Source of the DNA: Bog-756 sp963738545
GTDB taxonomy: Bacteria > Actinomycetota > Acidimicrobiia > Acidimicrobiales > RAAP-2
Length of the DNA: 64,000 nucleotides
Direction: 5' to 3'
Assembly: GCA_963738545.1 (NCBI GenBank)
Contig: CAVTXA010000008.1
Span: forward strand, 930,001 to 994,000
The first letter of the stretch is position 1. Every line of letters starts with the position of its first letter. Shown here piece after piece: positions 24,777 through 33,104 of the stretch. The notes beneath the pieces are model-generated. The model made no database searches and was not told where the DNA came from. It saw only the letters and a program-made list of their open reading frames with translations. The translations under genes were made by a program, and so were the position numbers.

Positions 24777-25478
24777 ATGACGGGGAGTCCGCCCGATCGT
24801 TCCACCGACAGCCCGGCAACCGACGGGGAGGCAACGAGCGGTCCCCGGTCCGACCGCGGCCCCGTCGAACCCCCTCGGCGCGGTGACCCCGGCGTCCCGA
24901 CCGAGGAGGACTCCGGCGGGACGGGCCCGCCGTCGGACTCGGCTCTTCAGGCCCCATCCCTCGGTTCGCAGGCGAGGAGGTTGCGCCACAATCATCATGA
25001 CCGTTCGGTGGTGTGGCTGGCCGACTACGTCTACGGGACGATCTCGACCCTGGTGGCCATCGCCGGCCTCACGTTCGAGGCCCACCCTGAGGCGCTCACC
25101 TCGGCGGGGGTGGTGGTGGTGGGGGCCGTCGCCATCTGGCTGGCCCACGGGCTCTCGCAGTTGGTCATCCTCCGGTCCTGGCAGAACCTGGAGCTCCGTC
25201 GGTCCGACGTCGCCGCCGAGCTGAGGGGATCGTGGACCATCGTCACTGCGGCCATTCCGGCGACCGCCATCTTCATCCTCTCCGGGGCGGGCCTGTTCGG
25301 GGTGAGGACGGCATTCATCCTGGCCGAGGTCGTGGGCGTCCTGGCCCTGGCGGTCGTGGGCATGGGCACCGCGGGTGGACGTGGGCGACCGTTGGGCCGG
25401 AGGCTCCTCTACATCGGGGGGCTGGTCCTGATCGGCGTGCTGATCGTCATGCTCGAGCTGCTGACCCACCTGCTGTAG
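24777..25478 (+). CDS. Predicted membrane protein of unknown function
   Basis: The 233-residue protein has a hydrophilic, Pro/Ser/Gly-rich N-terminal 65 residues, then about five hydrophobic segments, including GVVVVGAVAIWLAHGLSQLV and YIGGLVLIGVLIVMLELLTH at the end. ATG 24777 follows GGGGAGGG with short spacing. No catalytic motif is visible and I do not recognise the family. Confidence 0.6.
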   Translation: MTGSPPDRSTDSPATDGEATSGPRSDRGPVEPPRRGDPGVPTEEDSGGTGPPSDSALQAPSLGSQARRLRHNHHDRSVVWLADYVYGTISTLVAIAGLTFEAHPEALTSAGVVVVGAVAIWLAHGLSQLVILRSWQNLELRRSDVAAELRGSWTIVTAAIPATAIFILSGAGLFGVRTAFILAEVVGVLALAVVGMGTAGGRGRPLGRRLLYIGGLVLIGVLIVMLELLTHLL

Positions 25479-25556
25479 GAGAGGGCCGTCGTGGCAGCAG
25501 GGATCCCCGGTAGGGTGGCCGAGAAGGGGAGCGTCATTCGGACCCGGAGGGAGCGC

Positions 25557-25862
25557 ATGGTCGAGGACCAGGAACGCCAGGGTGCCGTGGACGTCGACGA
25601 GGCGTGGACCTTCAGCGAGGCCGAGCTGACCGTGTTGGCCCTGGCGGCCGATCCCGACGGTCCCATCGACGAGGACGCCGTCACGGTGGCCGAGTTCCTG
25701 GGTCAGTCCGACGGGCTTCTGCCCGCCTGGTACATGCCGTCGCCGATGGTTCGGAGTGGGAAGCGGTGGCGCATCCCGGTGGTGGTGGCCATCGTCGCCG
25801 CCTTCGTCATCATCGAGGCCTTCGGGCTCTGCAGCACCTTCGGCCAACTCGTCCCGGCCTGA
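25557..25862 (+). CDS. Small single-pass membrane protein of unknown function
   Basis: The 101-residue product has an acidic cytoplasmic part (VDEAWTFSEAELTVLALAAD) and one C-terminal transmembrane helix, WRIPVVVAIVAAFVIIEAFG. ATG 25557 has GGAGG with 6 bases of spacing. An in-frame GTG at 25491, which also has a fair ribosome-binding site, would add 22 residues. The function is unknown. Confidence 0.5.
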   Translation: MVEDQERQGAVDVDEAWTFSEAELTVLALAADPDGPIDEDAVTVAEFLGQSDGLLPAWYMPSPMVRSGKRWRIPVVVAIVAAFVIIEAFGLCSTFGQLVPA

Positions 25863-26243
25863 TCACGCCCGCCGGGACGACCGGCCGCCGGGTCGGGCGT
25901 CCGATGCCCGTTCACCCCCAGGCCACGGACCATCCCGTCCGTCCGCGGAAGGCGTGACCTTCCCGTCGGCCCGGGTTGGAAGGTGCCCATCAGGACCACC
26001 TGGCGTGCACGGTCCCGACGAGGATCTCCCTGCTCGTAGGCCCAATTCCCCCTCGTTTCACACGGAAAGCGCGGCAGACACCACTCACAGTGGTCAGTTT
26101 GACCAATTGCCGTGGTGCGCGTTGCCTAAGCCTCCGGCCACCCTGCAGTATGGATCCACGGGTCCTGCGCCGTACGTGTGGTCGGGAGTCGAGTTTTGGG
26201 TGAACGTGGAGGCGGTGCCTCCACGGGAGGAAGGGCAACCATT
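25863..26243 (+). other. Intergenic region containing the 5' leader of the LPFTG protein gene
   Basis: No coding sequence was supported here. The region ends with a strong hairpin and the ribosome-binding site of the wall-anchored protein. Confidence 0.5.
26205..26225 (+). promoter_or_regulatory. Perfect 9-bp hairpin in the 5' leader of the LPFTG gene
   Basis: CGTGGAGGC (26205-26213) pairs with GCCTCCACG (26217-26225) around a 3-base loop. It ends where the GGGAGGAAGGG ribosome-binding region begins, 18 bases before ATG 26244, so it may stabilise the message or control translation. Confidence 0.5.
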
Positions 26244-26585
26244 ATGTGGGCAAGACGATTGATTGTTGGTGCAAGCCTGGCCGTGGCGTCGGTGGCCATG
26301 GTTCCGGGAATCGCCGGTGCGAACGCGGCCACCAGCTGCATCCCGGCCGGGTCGGTCACCGAGCCGAGCAACTGCGTGACGACCCCGACCGTCGTCAACG
26401 ACGGGAACGACGGAGCGGTGCAGGCCCCGATCGCCCCCATCACGTCAGTGACGCCGACACCTGCTTCGTCCACCTCGAGCCTCCCCTTCACGGGAGCCGA
26501 CGTGGCCGAGCTGGCCGTCATTGGCACCGGAGCGGTGCTTGCCGGTGGCGTGCTGATGCGCCGGCGCCGGCGTATGGCCGCCTGA
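26244..26585 (+). CDS. Secreted LPxTG-type (LPFTG) cell-wall-anchored small protein
   Basis: The 113-residue protein starts with a signal peptide (RRLIVGASLAVASVAMVPG, cleavage after GANA about residue 29). A short mature part of about 50 residues with two cysteines follows, then a textbook sorting signal: LPFTG, a hydrophobic helix (AVIGTGAVLAGGVLM) and an RRRRR tail. Sortase would cut between Thr and Gly and link it to the wall. A class E sortase gene lies 311 bases downstream in convergent orientation and is the likely partner. The mature region is too short to assign a function. Confidence 0.8.
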   Translation: MWARRLIVGASLAVASVAMVPGIAGANAATSCIPAGSVTEPSNCVTTPTVVNDGNDGAVQAPIAPITSVTPTPASSTSSLPFTGADVAELAVIGTGAVLAGGVLMRRRRRMAA

Positions 26586-26896
26586 TCCGGCGGACCTCTC
26601 CTCTACTGACCTGAGCCGACCCCACCGGGGCCGCGCTACGGGCAGGGCGTGGCCGGGTGCGGTCGGCGTCAGGCAGTAGGACGGGTCGTGGGACGGCCAT
26701 TGGCGCATCAGGGCGGTATCACGTGGCCGTCAGGCAGGCCGTCGTCCGGATCGCTCCCATTGCCCAGGGCGCCGACGGTCGAGCCTGTGTCCGCCGCTGG
26801 CAGTCTCCAGGCCGACGGTCCGGCCCCCGAGTCCGACCGAACCCCGTTTCACTCAGCCCCACGCGGAGTCCTTCATCCGGCTCCAGCCGACCAGCC
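26586..26896. other. Convergent intergenic region, nothing recognised
   Basis: This stretch lies between the stops of the LPFTG protein and the sortase. I see no gene and no clear terminator. Confidence 0.5.
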
Positions 26897-27817
26897 TCAG
26901 TAACTGGCCGGAAGCAGCGGGGTCACAGCCTGGAAGAAGAAGAACACCACGATCAACCACACCAGGAGGCCGACCACGATGGACAGGGCCCGCCGACCCC
27001 GACGGGTGCGAAGGGCCACCATCCACACTCCGGTGGCCAGGGCTGCCACCAGAACGCCCCAGAGGATGGCGGGCGGCCAGTCCTTGCTGGTTCCGCCCGT
27101 CGTGGCCGCGGCCGGCGCCGCGTGGTGGTGCTGGACCTCGACCACCGGTGTACCGGTGGGATGAGCGAGCTCGCTGGCCACCAGGTTGGCCGAGACCACC
27201 AGCCGCTGGCTGGCGCTGTACCGGGGATTGCACGTGGTGAGGGTGAGCTGTGGCGTCGGCGTGGGATCGACCACGGCCACATCGGTGGGCAGGACCACCT
27301 GGCTCTTGTAGACGGTGTAGAGGAACGTACCCTGCAGCGTGGTGACGTAGATCATGTCTCCCGACGACAGGGCGTCGAGACTGTAGAACGGATGCAGGTA
27401 CGTGGTGCGGTGGCCGGCGATGGCGGCGTTTCCGGCCTCGCCGGGCAGTGGCGTCGAGGGGTAGTGGCCCGGGCCCATGGCCAGCTGGGCCTCGTCGGTG
27501 CCCTCCACCACGGTCATGGACAGGTTGATCTTCGGGATCTGGATGGTCCCCACCGCCGTGCCGACTGGCGGTGCGGCGATGGTCGGCGCCACCTGGGGGG
27601 CGGGCGGGGTGGTCGCGTGAGTGGGAGCGGCGAGCGACGAGGCCGGGTGGGAGTGGGCCTTCTTCTGGGCCTCCCGGAACTGCTGGGTCAGGACGGACTG
27701 GTTGTGGGCCGTGATCAGACCGGTGCCCCACAACAGGTAGGGGATGAACAGGAGGATCAGGATCCCGGCCACCAGCACGATCCGACCGACCGTTACCCGG
27801 ATAGTCGTCAACGACAC
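26897..27817 (-). CDS. Class E sortase with two extra C-terminal membrane helices
   Basis: The 306-residue protein has an N-terminal membrane helix, a Pro/Thr-rich linker and a sortase barrel with the catalytic histidine in AGHRTT, the cysteine in TLTTCNPRYSASQRLVV and the arginine shortly after. This pattern is class E, found in actinobacteria. Two further hydrophobic segments (PAILWGVLVAALATGVWMVA and ALSIVVGLLVWLIVVFFFFQ) follow the domain, which is unusual. GTG 27817 lies 6 bases after a TAGCAT box, so the transcript may be leaderless. Confidence 0.85.
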   Translation of the reverse strand: MSLTTIRVTVGRIVLVAGILILLFIPYLLWGTGLITAHNQSVLTQQFREAQKKAHSHPASSLAAPTHATTPPAPQVAPTIAAPPVGTAVGTIQIPKINLSMTVVEGTDEAQLAMGPGHYPSTPLPGEAGNAAIAGHRTTYLHPFYSLDALSSGDMIYVTTLQGTFLYTVYKSQVVLPTDVAVVDPTPTPQLTLTTCNPRYSASQRLVVSANLVASELAHPTGTPVVEVQHHHAAPAAATTGGTSKDWPPAILWGVLVAALATGVWMVALRTRRGRRALSIVVGLLVWLIVVFFFFQAVTPLLPASY

Positions 27818-27823
27818 GCTGGG

Positions 27824-27829
27824 ATGCTA
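27824..27829 (-). promoter_or_regulatory. -10 element of a leaderless sortase transcript
   Basis: TAGCAT (minus strand) lies 6 bases before GTG 27817. Confidence 0.45.
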
Positions 27830-28079
27830 CCGGTCCCTGACCCCGCCTCCCGGGCACCCCGCCATCGCCGCTCCTCGACACTCCCACGCCTCAGGACCCC
27901 GGCGGCCCGCCTGGGGAGGGCACCGAGGACCATCGCGCCGGGACTTCCGATGACCCCGATTGACCAGGGATGGCAGCAGGCCTCCGGTACGATCGCATGC
28001 TGAGACGCTTGTCCGCCGCGTCGACCTGCCGGGCCCCGTCGACCTGCGGGTCCGTGGGCCCGATGCCTGGAGTCTGCGA

Positions 28080-29834
28080 GTGGTGGCCGTGAGCGAGAGA
28101 GTCGGTTGGCGACGTCGCACCTGGCTGATCATCGGCGTCGTCGTCGTCCTCCTCGTGGTTTGGGCGGCGCTGCTGGGGGTGAAGGCGTGGTCGGCGTACC
28201 GCCACGACCAGAAGGGTCTGGCCAACCTCGAACAGGTCAAAAGCGAGCTGACCCCGGGGGAGCTCACGTCACACGGGTCGGTGCAGCTGCTCGACGCGGC
28301 CCGGGCCGAGTTCGCCAGTGCCCAGGCCGACCTCTCGTCACCCCTGTTCTCGCCGTTGACCGTCGTTCCGGTGATCGGTCGGCAGATCCGGTCGGCACGT
28401 GCCCTCAGTGCTGCGGCGGGCACCGTGTCCGAGGTCGGTGCCACGCTCGTGGCCCAGGCCCACGCCGTCCTCAATGCGCCCCATGCTGCCGGGCCGGACC
28501 GCGTCCGCGCCCTCCAGGAGCTGTCCTCGATCGCCGCATCGGCCCAGCGGTCGCTGGCCGGTATCGACACGGGCCCGGCTGCCGGCCTGGTGGCGCCGCT
28601 CGCATCCAAGCGCAACGAGTTCGTGAGCCAGCTCGACGACGCCCGTCTCCGGTTGGCCAAGGCAGCGGGGGTGTCCTCCGCCGTCGCCACCATTCTGCAG
28701 GGCCCGCAGACCTACGTGGTCCTGGCATCGAACAACGCCGAGATGCGCTCGGGATCGGGCGCCTTCCTCGATGTCGGTTCGGCCACCACCTCGAACGGCT
28801 CGGTGCAGCTGGGTGACCTCAGCCCGTCGGGCCAGCGCACACTGCCGGTCGGGGCGGTGCCCGTCACCGGTGAGTTCGAGAAGAATTGGGGCTGGCTCCA
28901 TCCGAGTCTCGACATGCGCAATCTCGGCTGGACCCCCCAGTTCGACGTGACCGCCCCGCTGGCCGCGGCCATGTGGACCAAGTTGACCGGCCAACCGGTC
29001 GATGGCGTCCTCTCGCTCGATGTGGTGGGACTGCGTCAACTGCTCGAGGTGACAGGTCCGGTACAGGCGGGTACCCAAACCGTCAGTGCCGACAACGTCG
29101 AGCAGTACCTCCTCCACGACCAGTATGTGGGGCTTACCGACAACGCCACCGGTGACAGCTCCCGCCAGGACGCCCTCGGTGCGTTGACCGGCGCCATCCT
29201 CCGCCAGCTGCAGGGGCAGAACCTGGATCTCACCACCTTCTCGTCCGCCCTGTCCTCGGCCGTGGCCGGCCGTCATCTGATGGTGTGGTCCAAGAACCCG
29301 GCCCACCAGGCCGCCTGGGTGCTGACCGGCGTTAGCGGCAGCCTGAGCCCACGCTCGGTCGACGTGTCCGTCATCAACCTCGGTGGCAACAAGTTGGACC
29401 AGTACCTCCCGGTGCACGTGGCCGTGACCACGACCCCGACCGGCCCGAACACCAGCGTCACCCTGACGACCCGGATGGACAACACCACGCCTGACGGCCA
29501 GTCCCAGTTCATCGCCGGGCCGTTCCCGGGAGAACCCGTGAGCTATGGCGGCTACCGGGGGCTCATCTCGGCCAATCTCCCTGCCCCCGCTTCACACATC
29601 ACCGTCAGCGGTGCCGGTCCCTTGGCGGTCAAGGGCCCCGAGGGTCCCACCTGGGTGGTCGCCGCTCCGGTGACCATCCCCCAGGGCACAACCTCGACGG
29701 TGGTGGTCCGCTTCGTGATGCCGGGAAGACACGGATCGATGACCGTGGTGCCCTCGTCCAGGGTCCCCCCCGAACAGTGGACCTCAGCGGGTGGGTCGTT
29801 CGACGACAGCGCACCCCGGACGATCACATGGTGA
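28080..29834 (+). CDS. DUF4012 domain-containing membrane-anchored protein
   Basis: The 584-residue protein has one N-terminal membrane helix (WLIIGVVVVLLVVWAALLGV) and a large extracytoplasmic part. The segment YVVLASNNAEMRSGSGAFLD and the FSSALSSAV region are typical of DUF4012, a family of unknown function common in actinobacterial polysaccharide loci. GTG 28080 has GGAG with 7 bases of spacing, which decides the start over upstream TTG codons. The stop overlaps the start of the next glycosyltransferase gene. A role in polymer assembly or attachment is inferred from context. Confidence 0.8.
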   Translation: MVAVSERVGWRRRTWLIIGVVVVLLVVWAALLGVKAWSAYRHDQKGLANLEQVKSELTPGELTSHGSVQLLDAARAEFASAQADLSSPLFSPLTVVPVIGRQIRSARALSAAAGTVSEVGATLVAQAHAVLNAPHAAGPDRVRALQELSSIAASAQRSLAGIDTGPAAGLVAPLASKRNEFVSQLDDARLRLAKAAGVSSAVATILQGPQTYVVLASNNAEMRSGSGAFLDVGSATTSNGSVQLGDLSPSGQRTLPVGAVPVTGEFEKNWGWLHPSLDMRNLGWTPQFDVTAPLAAAMWTKLTGQPVDGVLSLDVVGLRQLLEVTGPVQAGTQTVSADNVEQYLLHDQYVGLTDNATGDSSRQDALGALTGAILRQLQGQNLDLTTFSSALSSAVAGRHLMVWSKNPAHQAAWVLTGVSGSLSPRSVDVSVINLGGNKLDQYLPVHVAVTTTPTGPNTSVTLTTRMDNTTPDGQSQFIAGPFPGEPVSYGGYRGLISANLPAPASHITVSGAGPLAVKGPEGPTWVVAAPVTIPQGTTSTVVVRFVMPGRHGSMTVVPSSRVPPEQWTSAGGSFDDSAPRTITW

Positions 29835-30991
29835 ACCACCCGCCCCACACGCCGGACGCACCAGGGTCCCGGACGCTGCGGGTGCTACGGGTGTCCAAGA
29901 GCGGTGTGGTCACGGCCTGGCGCGAGCGTGAACGGTCACTCCGGACCCTCGGAGCCGACCTCACCCTGGTCACCGCGGTCCGGTGGGAGGAGGGCGGGTC
30001 GATGGTGGCCTTCAATGCCGACGGGGACAGGTTCGCCCTGCCCGTCCGGACCCTGGGTCGCCATCCCAACCTCTTCCTCTACGATCCGGTCGCCCTGTGG
30101 CGGATACTGGGTTCGGCGGAGTGGGACCTCATCGACATGCACGAGGAGCCGTTCGGTCTGGCCGTGGCCGAAGTGCTGATGCTCTGCCGCCTACGGTCGA
30201 TCCGTTCTCCGTTCGTGGTCTCCACGGCCCAGAACATCGACAAGCGGTATCCACCACCCTTCCGATGGTTCGAGCGGTGGTGTCTGCGGAGGGCGGCCGG
30301 GGCCTACGCCTGCAATCGGGAGGCGGGCGCGATCCTGACCCGCAAAGGCCTCGGACCCACGCCTGTGCTGCTTCCCCTCGGCGTCGACGTCGACCGGTTC
30401 CAGCCCGTGGCTCACCCTGCGCCGTCGGAACGCCTCAGCGTCGGATTCGTCGGCCGGCTGATTCCCCACAAAGGGGTGGGCGTGCTCATCGAGGCCGTGG
30501 CCCGTGACGACCGGATGACCCTCGAGGTCTTCGGGGCCGGCCCGGAGTCGGACGTTCTGGTCGAGGCGGTGGCCCGCCTCGGGATCGGCGAGCGGGTGAA
30601 ATTCCACGGTCATGTCGAGGAGGTGGACATTCCCGACACGTACAGCCAGTTCGACGTACTGGCCGTGCCGTCGGTGCCCATGCCCGGATGGCTCGAGCAG
30701 TTCGGCCGGGTGGTGGTGGAGTCGCAGGCCTCGGGCATCCCGGTGGTGGCAAGCGCCAGTGGCGCCCTCCCCGACGTGGTGGGCGCTGAGGGCCTGCTCG
30801 TCCCCCCCAACGATGCCGACGCCCTCCACGACGCACTCAGCCGGTTCCTCGACGAGCCCGGGTTGTGGCTCCACCTGCGCGAACGCGGGTTGGCCGGGGT
30901 GGATCGCTACTCGTGGAAGCGCGTGGCCGAATCTCAGATGGACCTCTACCGCAGCGCCGTCGGACGCCACGATGCGGAACGGCCCGCCTGA
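29828..30991 (+). CDS. GT4 glycosyltransferase
   Basis: The 387-residue GT-B enzyme has the VGFVGRLIPHKGVGVLIEAV hinge, FGAGPE, and the donor-nucleotide EQFGRVVVESQASGIPVV motif with the second glutamate in place. It should use a nucleotide-diphospho sugar to extend a lipid-linked glycan on the cytoplasmic face. ATG 29828 (or GTG 29831) overlaps the DUF4012 stop, indicating co-translation. The sugar cannot be told. Confidence 0.8.
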   Translation: MVNHPPHTPDAPGSRTLRVLRVSKSGVVTAWRERERSLRTLGADLTLVTAVRWEEGGSMVAFNADGDRFALPVRTLGRHPNLFLYDPVALWRILGSAEWDLIDMHEEPFGLAVAEVLMLCRLRSIRSPFVVSTAQNIDKRYPPPFRWFERWCLRRAAGAYACNREAGAILTRKGLGPTPVLLPLGVDVDRFQPVAHPAPSERLSVGFVGRLIPHKGVGVLIEAVARDDRMTLEVFGAGPESDVLVEAVARLGIGERVKFHGHVEEVDIPDTYSQFDVLAVPSVPMPGWLEQFGRVVVESQASGIPVVASASGALPDVVGAEGLLVPPNDADALHDALSRFLDEPGLWLHLRERGLAGVDRYSWKRVAESQMDLYRSAVGRHDAERPA

Positions 30992-31035
30992 GTGCTGTCA
31001 TCGGCAGATGCGCGGCCACGGGGTGGGCTACAGGG

Positions 31036-32151
31036 TCAGGCCAGCTCCCGAGCGTCCGCCCCCGCCTGACTGGCCTTCTCACCCACGACCTCCCCGTAGA
31101 GCCGCTCCAGGCGATCGACATGACGGGACAGTGAGAACCGCTCCTGTTGCCGACGCCTGAGCGCTTCTCCGGTGGCGCGGCGAAGGGCGAGGTCCCCGCC
31201 CAGACGCCGCAGGGCCGTACCCGCGGCCGAGGGATCTCCTGGGGCAAAGAGGATGCCGTCGTCGCCGACCGTCTCGGTGTGGGCGCCCCCGCCGGCGGCG
31301 ACGATGGGGAGGCCGTGGGCCATGCCCTCGACCACCGAGAGCCCGAAGGGCTCCCGGGGGGCTGGAGCGAGGAGCACCGACGACCGGGAGAGGAGCCCGT
31401 CGGTCCCGGTCACGTGGCCCACGAGCTCGACGCTGCCGGTCATTCCGAGTTCGCCTACCAACTGCCAGAGCGACGGTCCGAGGCGCCCGTGCCCGGCCAC
31501 TTCGAGCCGCCACCCCGAGGCCGCCAGTCCGCTGAGGGCGAAGGCCCTGATGCCCACGTCGGGAGCCTTCTCGGTGTCCAGGCGCTGCAACATGACGACG
31601 GTGCGCTCCTCGAGTACGGCCTGCGGACGGTCAGGGACCCCGTTGGGGATGACCACGGAGGGCGAGGAGAGGGAGTCGGCAACGAACTGGCTGATGGCGA
31701 TGTCGCAGCTGATGGCCCGACTGGTCAGGCGGGCCAGGCTCCGGGCGACCAGGGTCGAACCGCGTCCGGCCGCGAAGTGCCGGGTGGCCACGAACGGCGC
31801 CCGCTGGACCGGACGGGACAGCCACGCCGCTCCCTCCGCCGCCGTCATGTGCACGTGGACGAGATCGGCGTCCCGCACGGTGGCCAAGGCCGCCGCCGCC
31901 CTCACCAGATGCCCGGCCGGTCGGTGGGACACCGTGTCGGGAAGCTCCGAGCGCATACGGGCCGGGTCGCCGCCGATGATGTGGACCCGGTGCCCCCGCT
32001 GGTCGAGCTCTCCGGCCACCTGGCAGACGTAACGTTCCACCCCGGCGAATCCGTCGGTGACGACCACGTGGACCACGGTCAACGGTCGACTGGCCCCGCC
32101 CCCCGGGTCGGAGTGCACCGGCAGTTCCGCCCGACGCGTCCCGGCCGTCAC
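31036..32151 (-). CDS. GT4 glycosyltransferase
   Basis: The 371-residue enzyme carries the GT4 features: VVTDGFAGVERYVCQVAGEL at the acceptor side, QRLDTEKAPDVGIRAFAL, and EPFGLSVVEGMAHGLPIVAA with the donor-binding glutamates. GTG 32151 overlaps the stop of the upstream GT2 gene (GTGA); the longer open frame beyond it is not coding. It is the last gene of a tightly overlapping minus-strand unit headed by the Wzz/BY-kinase. Confidence 0.8.
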   Translation of the reverse strand: MTAGTRRAELPVHSDPGGGASRPLTVVHVVVTDGFAGVERYVCQVAGELDQRGHRVHIIGGDPARMRSELPDTVSHRPAGHLVRAAAALATVRDADLVHVHMTAAEGAAWLSRPVQRAPFVATRHFAAGRGSTLVARSLARLTSRAISCDIAISQFVADSLSSPSVVIPNGVPDRPQAVLEERTVVMLQRLDTEKAPDVGIRAFALSGLAASGWRLEVAGHGRLGPSLWQLVGELGMTGSVELVGHVTGTDGLLSRSSVLLAPAPREPFGLSVVEGMAHGLPIVAAGGGAHTETVGDDGILFAPGDPSAAGTALRRLGGDLALRRATGEALRRRQQERFSLSRHVDRLERLYGEVVGEKASQAGADARELA

Positions 32152-33104
32152 TGCCGTGCCTCGACGCGGCAAGGTCCCACCCGGTAGAGGTGGAACCGGT
32201 CGGCGGCGGCGCGTCCGCGTTGGCCGGGAAGGACCAGGGCCCGCAACGCCGCACCCGTCATGACCGCGGCCCGGTAGCCCTGCCAGCCTCGAGGGCCGAA
32301 GTACTTGCGCACATAGCGTTCCTGGGAGGCATGGAAGTGCGCCTCCCGCACCGAGGGGTCGCCGCCGGTTCCCGCGCCGAGGTGGACCGCGGTGACCTCG
32401 GGGCAGACCGCCACCCCCCATCCGAGATCAGAGGCCCGACGTTGCCAGTCGGTCTCTTCGGCGTAGAGGAAGAAGCGTTCGTCGAACCGACCGACCTCGT
32501 CCAGCGCCTCGGCCCGCACGAGCAGCACCGAGCCGATCACAAAGTCGACACGAGTGCGGGTCCGGCCCAGGCCCAAGGCTTCCATCCACGCGCCGAGTGG
32601 AGTCGGGAACGGCCAGCCCACCCGGTCCTCGGTGCCTCCCGATCCGTTGACCTGGGTGGGTCCCACACAGGCCAGTCCGGGGTGGGTGCGCAGGTACTGC
32701 TCCAACTGGGAGACGCCACCCGCGGTGATCTCCGCATCGGGATTCAACAACAGGACATCGGCACGGGGGGACTGGCGGTGGGCCAGACCCACATTGACCC
32801 CTCCGCCGAAGCCGAGATTGCGTCCCGGGTCGATGTACCGGGCGCCGTGGCGGCTGCTCACGGCGAGCACCTCGGCCTGGGACGAGTTGTCCACCACCAC
32901 GACTGGGAACTGTCCACCCAGGGTGGCCAGACAGGTGTCGAGGAGGTCGGGGGTGCCGAACGCCACCACGAGCACCTCCACTTCCCGACTTCCGGGTGAC
33001 CGGACGTCCGAGGTTGCCGCCATCGGTGCGGGGGTCGATGTGGACACCGGCTCGGAGGGGAGTGCATCCAGGGCCGGAGGACCGCCCCTCACTCCCCGGG
33101 TCAT
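32148..33104 (-). CDS. GT2 glycosyltransferase (rhamnosyltransferase-like)
   Basis: The 318-residue protein has a GT-A fold: VLVVAFGTPDLLDTCLATL, then VVVVDNSSQAEV, and the metal-binding LLLNPDAEI (DxD-like) and GRFDERFFLYAEETDWQRR, the last being typical of rhamnosyltransferases. The N-terminal 35 residues are low-complexity. ATG 33104 overlaps the kinase stop (ATGA). It should add a sugar such as rhamnose to the polymer repeat unit; the donor is inferred. Confidence 0.8.
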   Translation of the reverse strand: MTRGVRGGPPALDALPSEPVSTSTPAPMAATSDVRSPGSREVEVLVVAFGTPDLLDTCLATLGGQFPVVVVDNSSQAEVLAVSSRHGARYIDPGRNLGFGGGVNVGLAHRQSPRADVLLLNPDAEITAGGVSQLEQYLRTHPGLACVGPTQVNGSGGTEDRVGWPFPTPLGAWMEALGLGRTRTRVDFVIGSVLLVRAEALDEVGRFDERFFLYAEETDWQRRASDLGWGVAVCPEVTAVHLGAGTGGDPSVREAHFHASQERYVRKYFGPRGWQGYRAAVMTGAALRALVLPGQRGRAAADRFHLYRVGPCRVEARQ

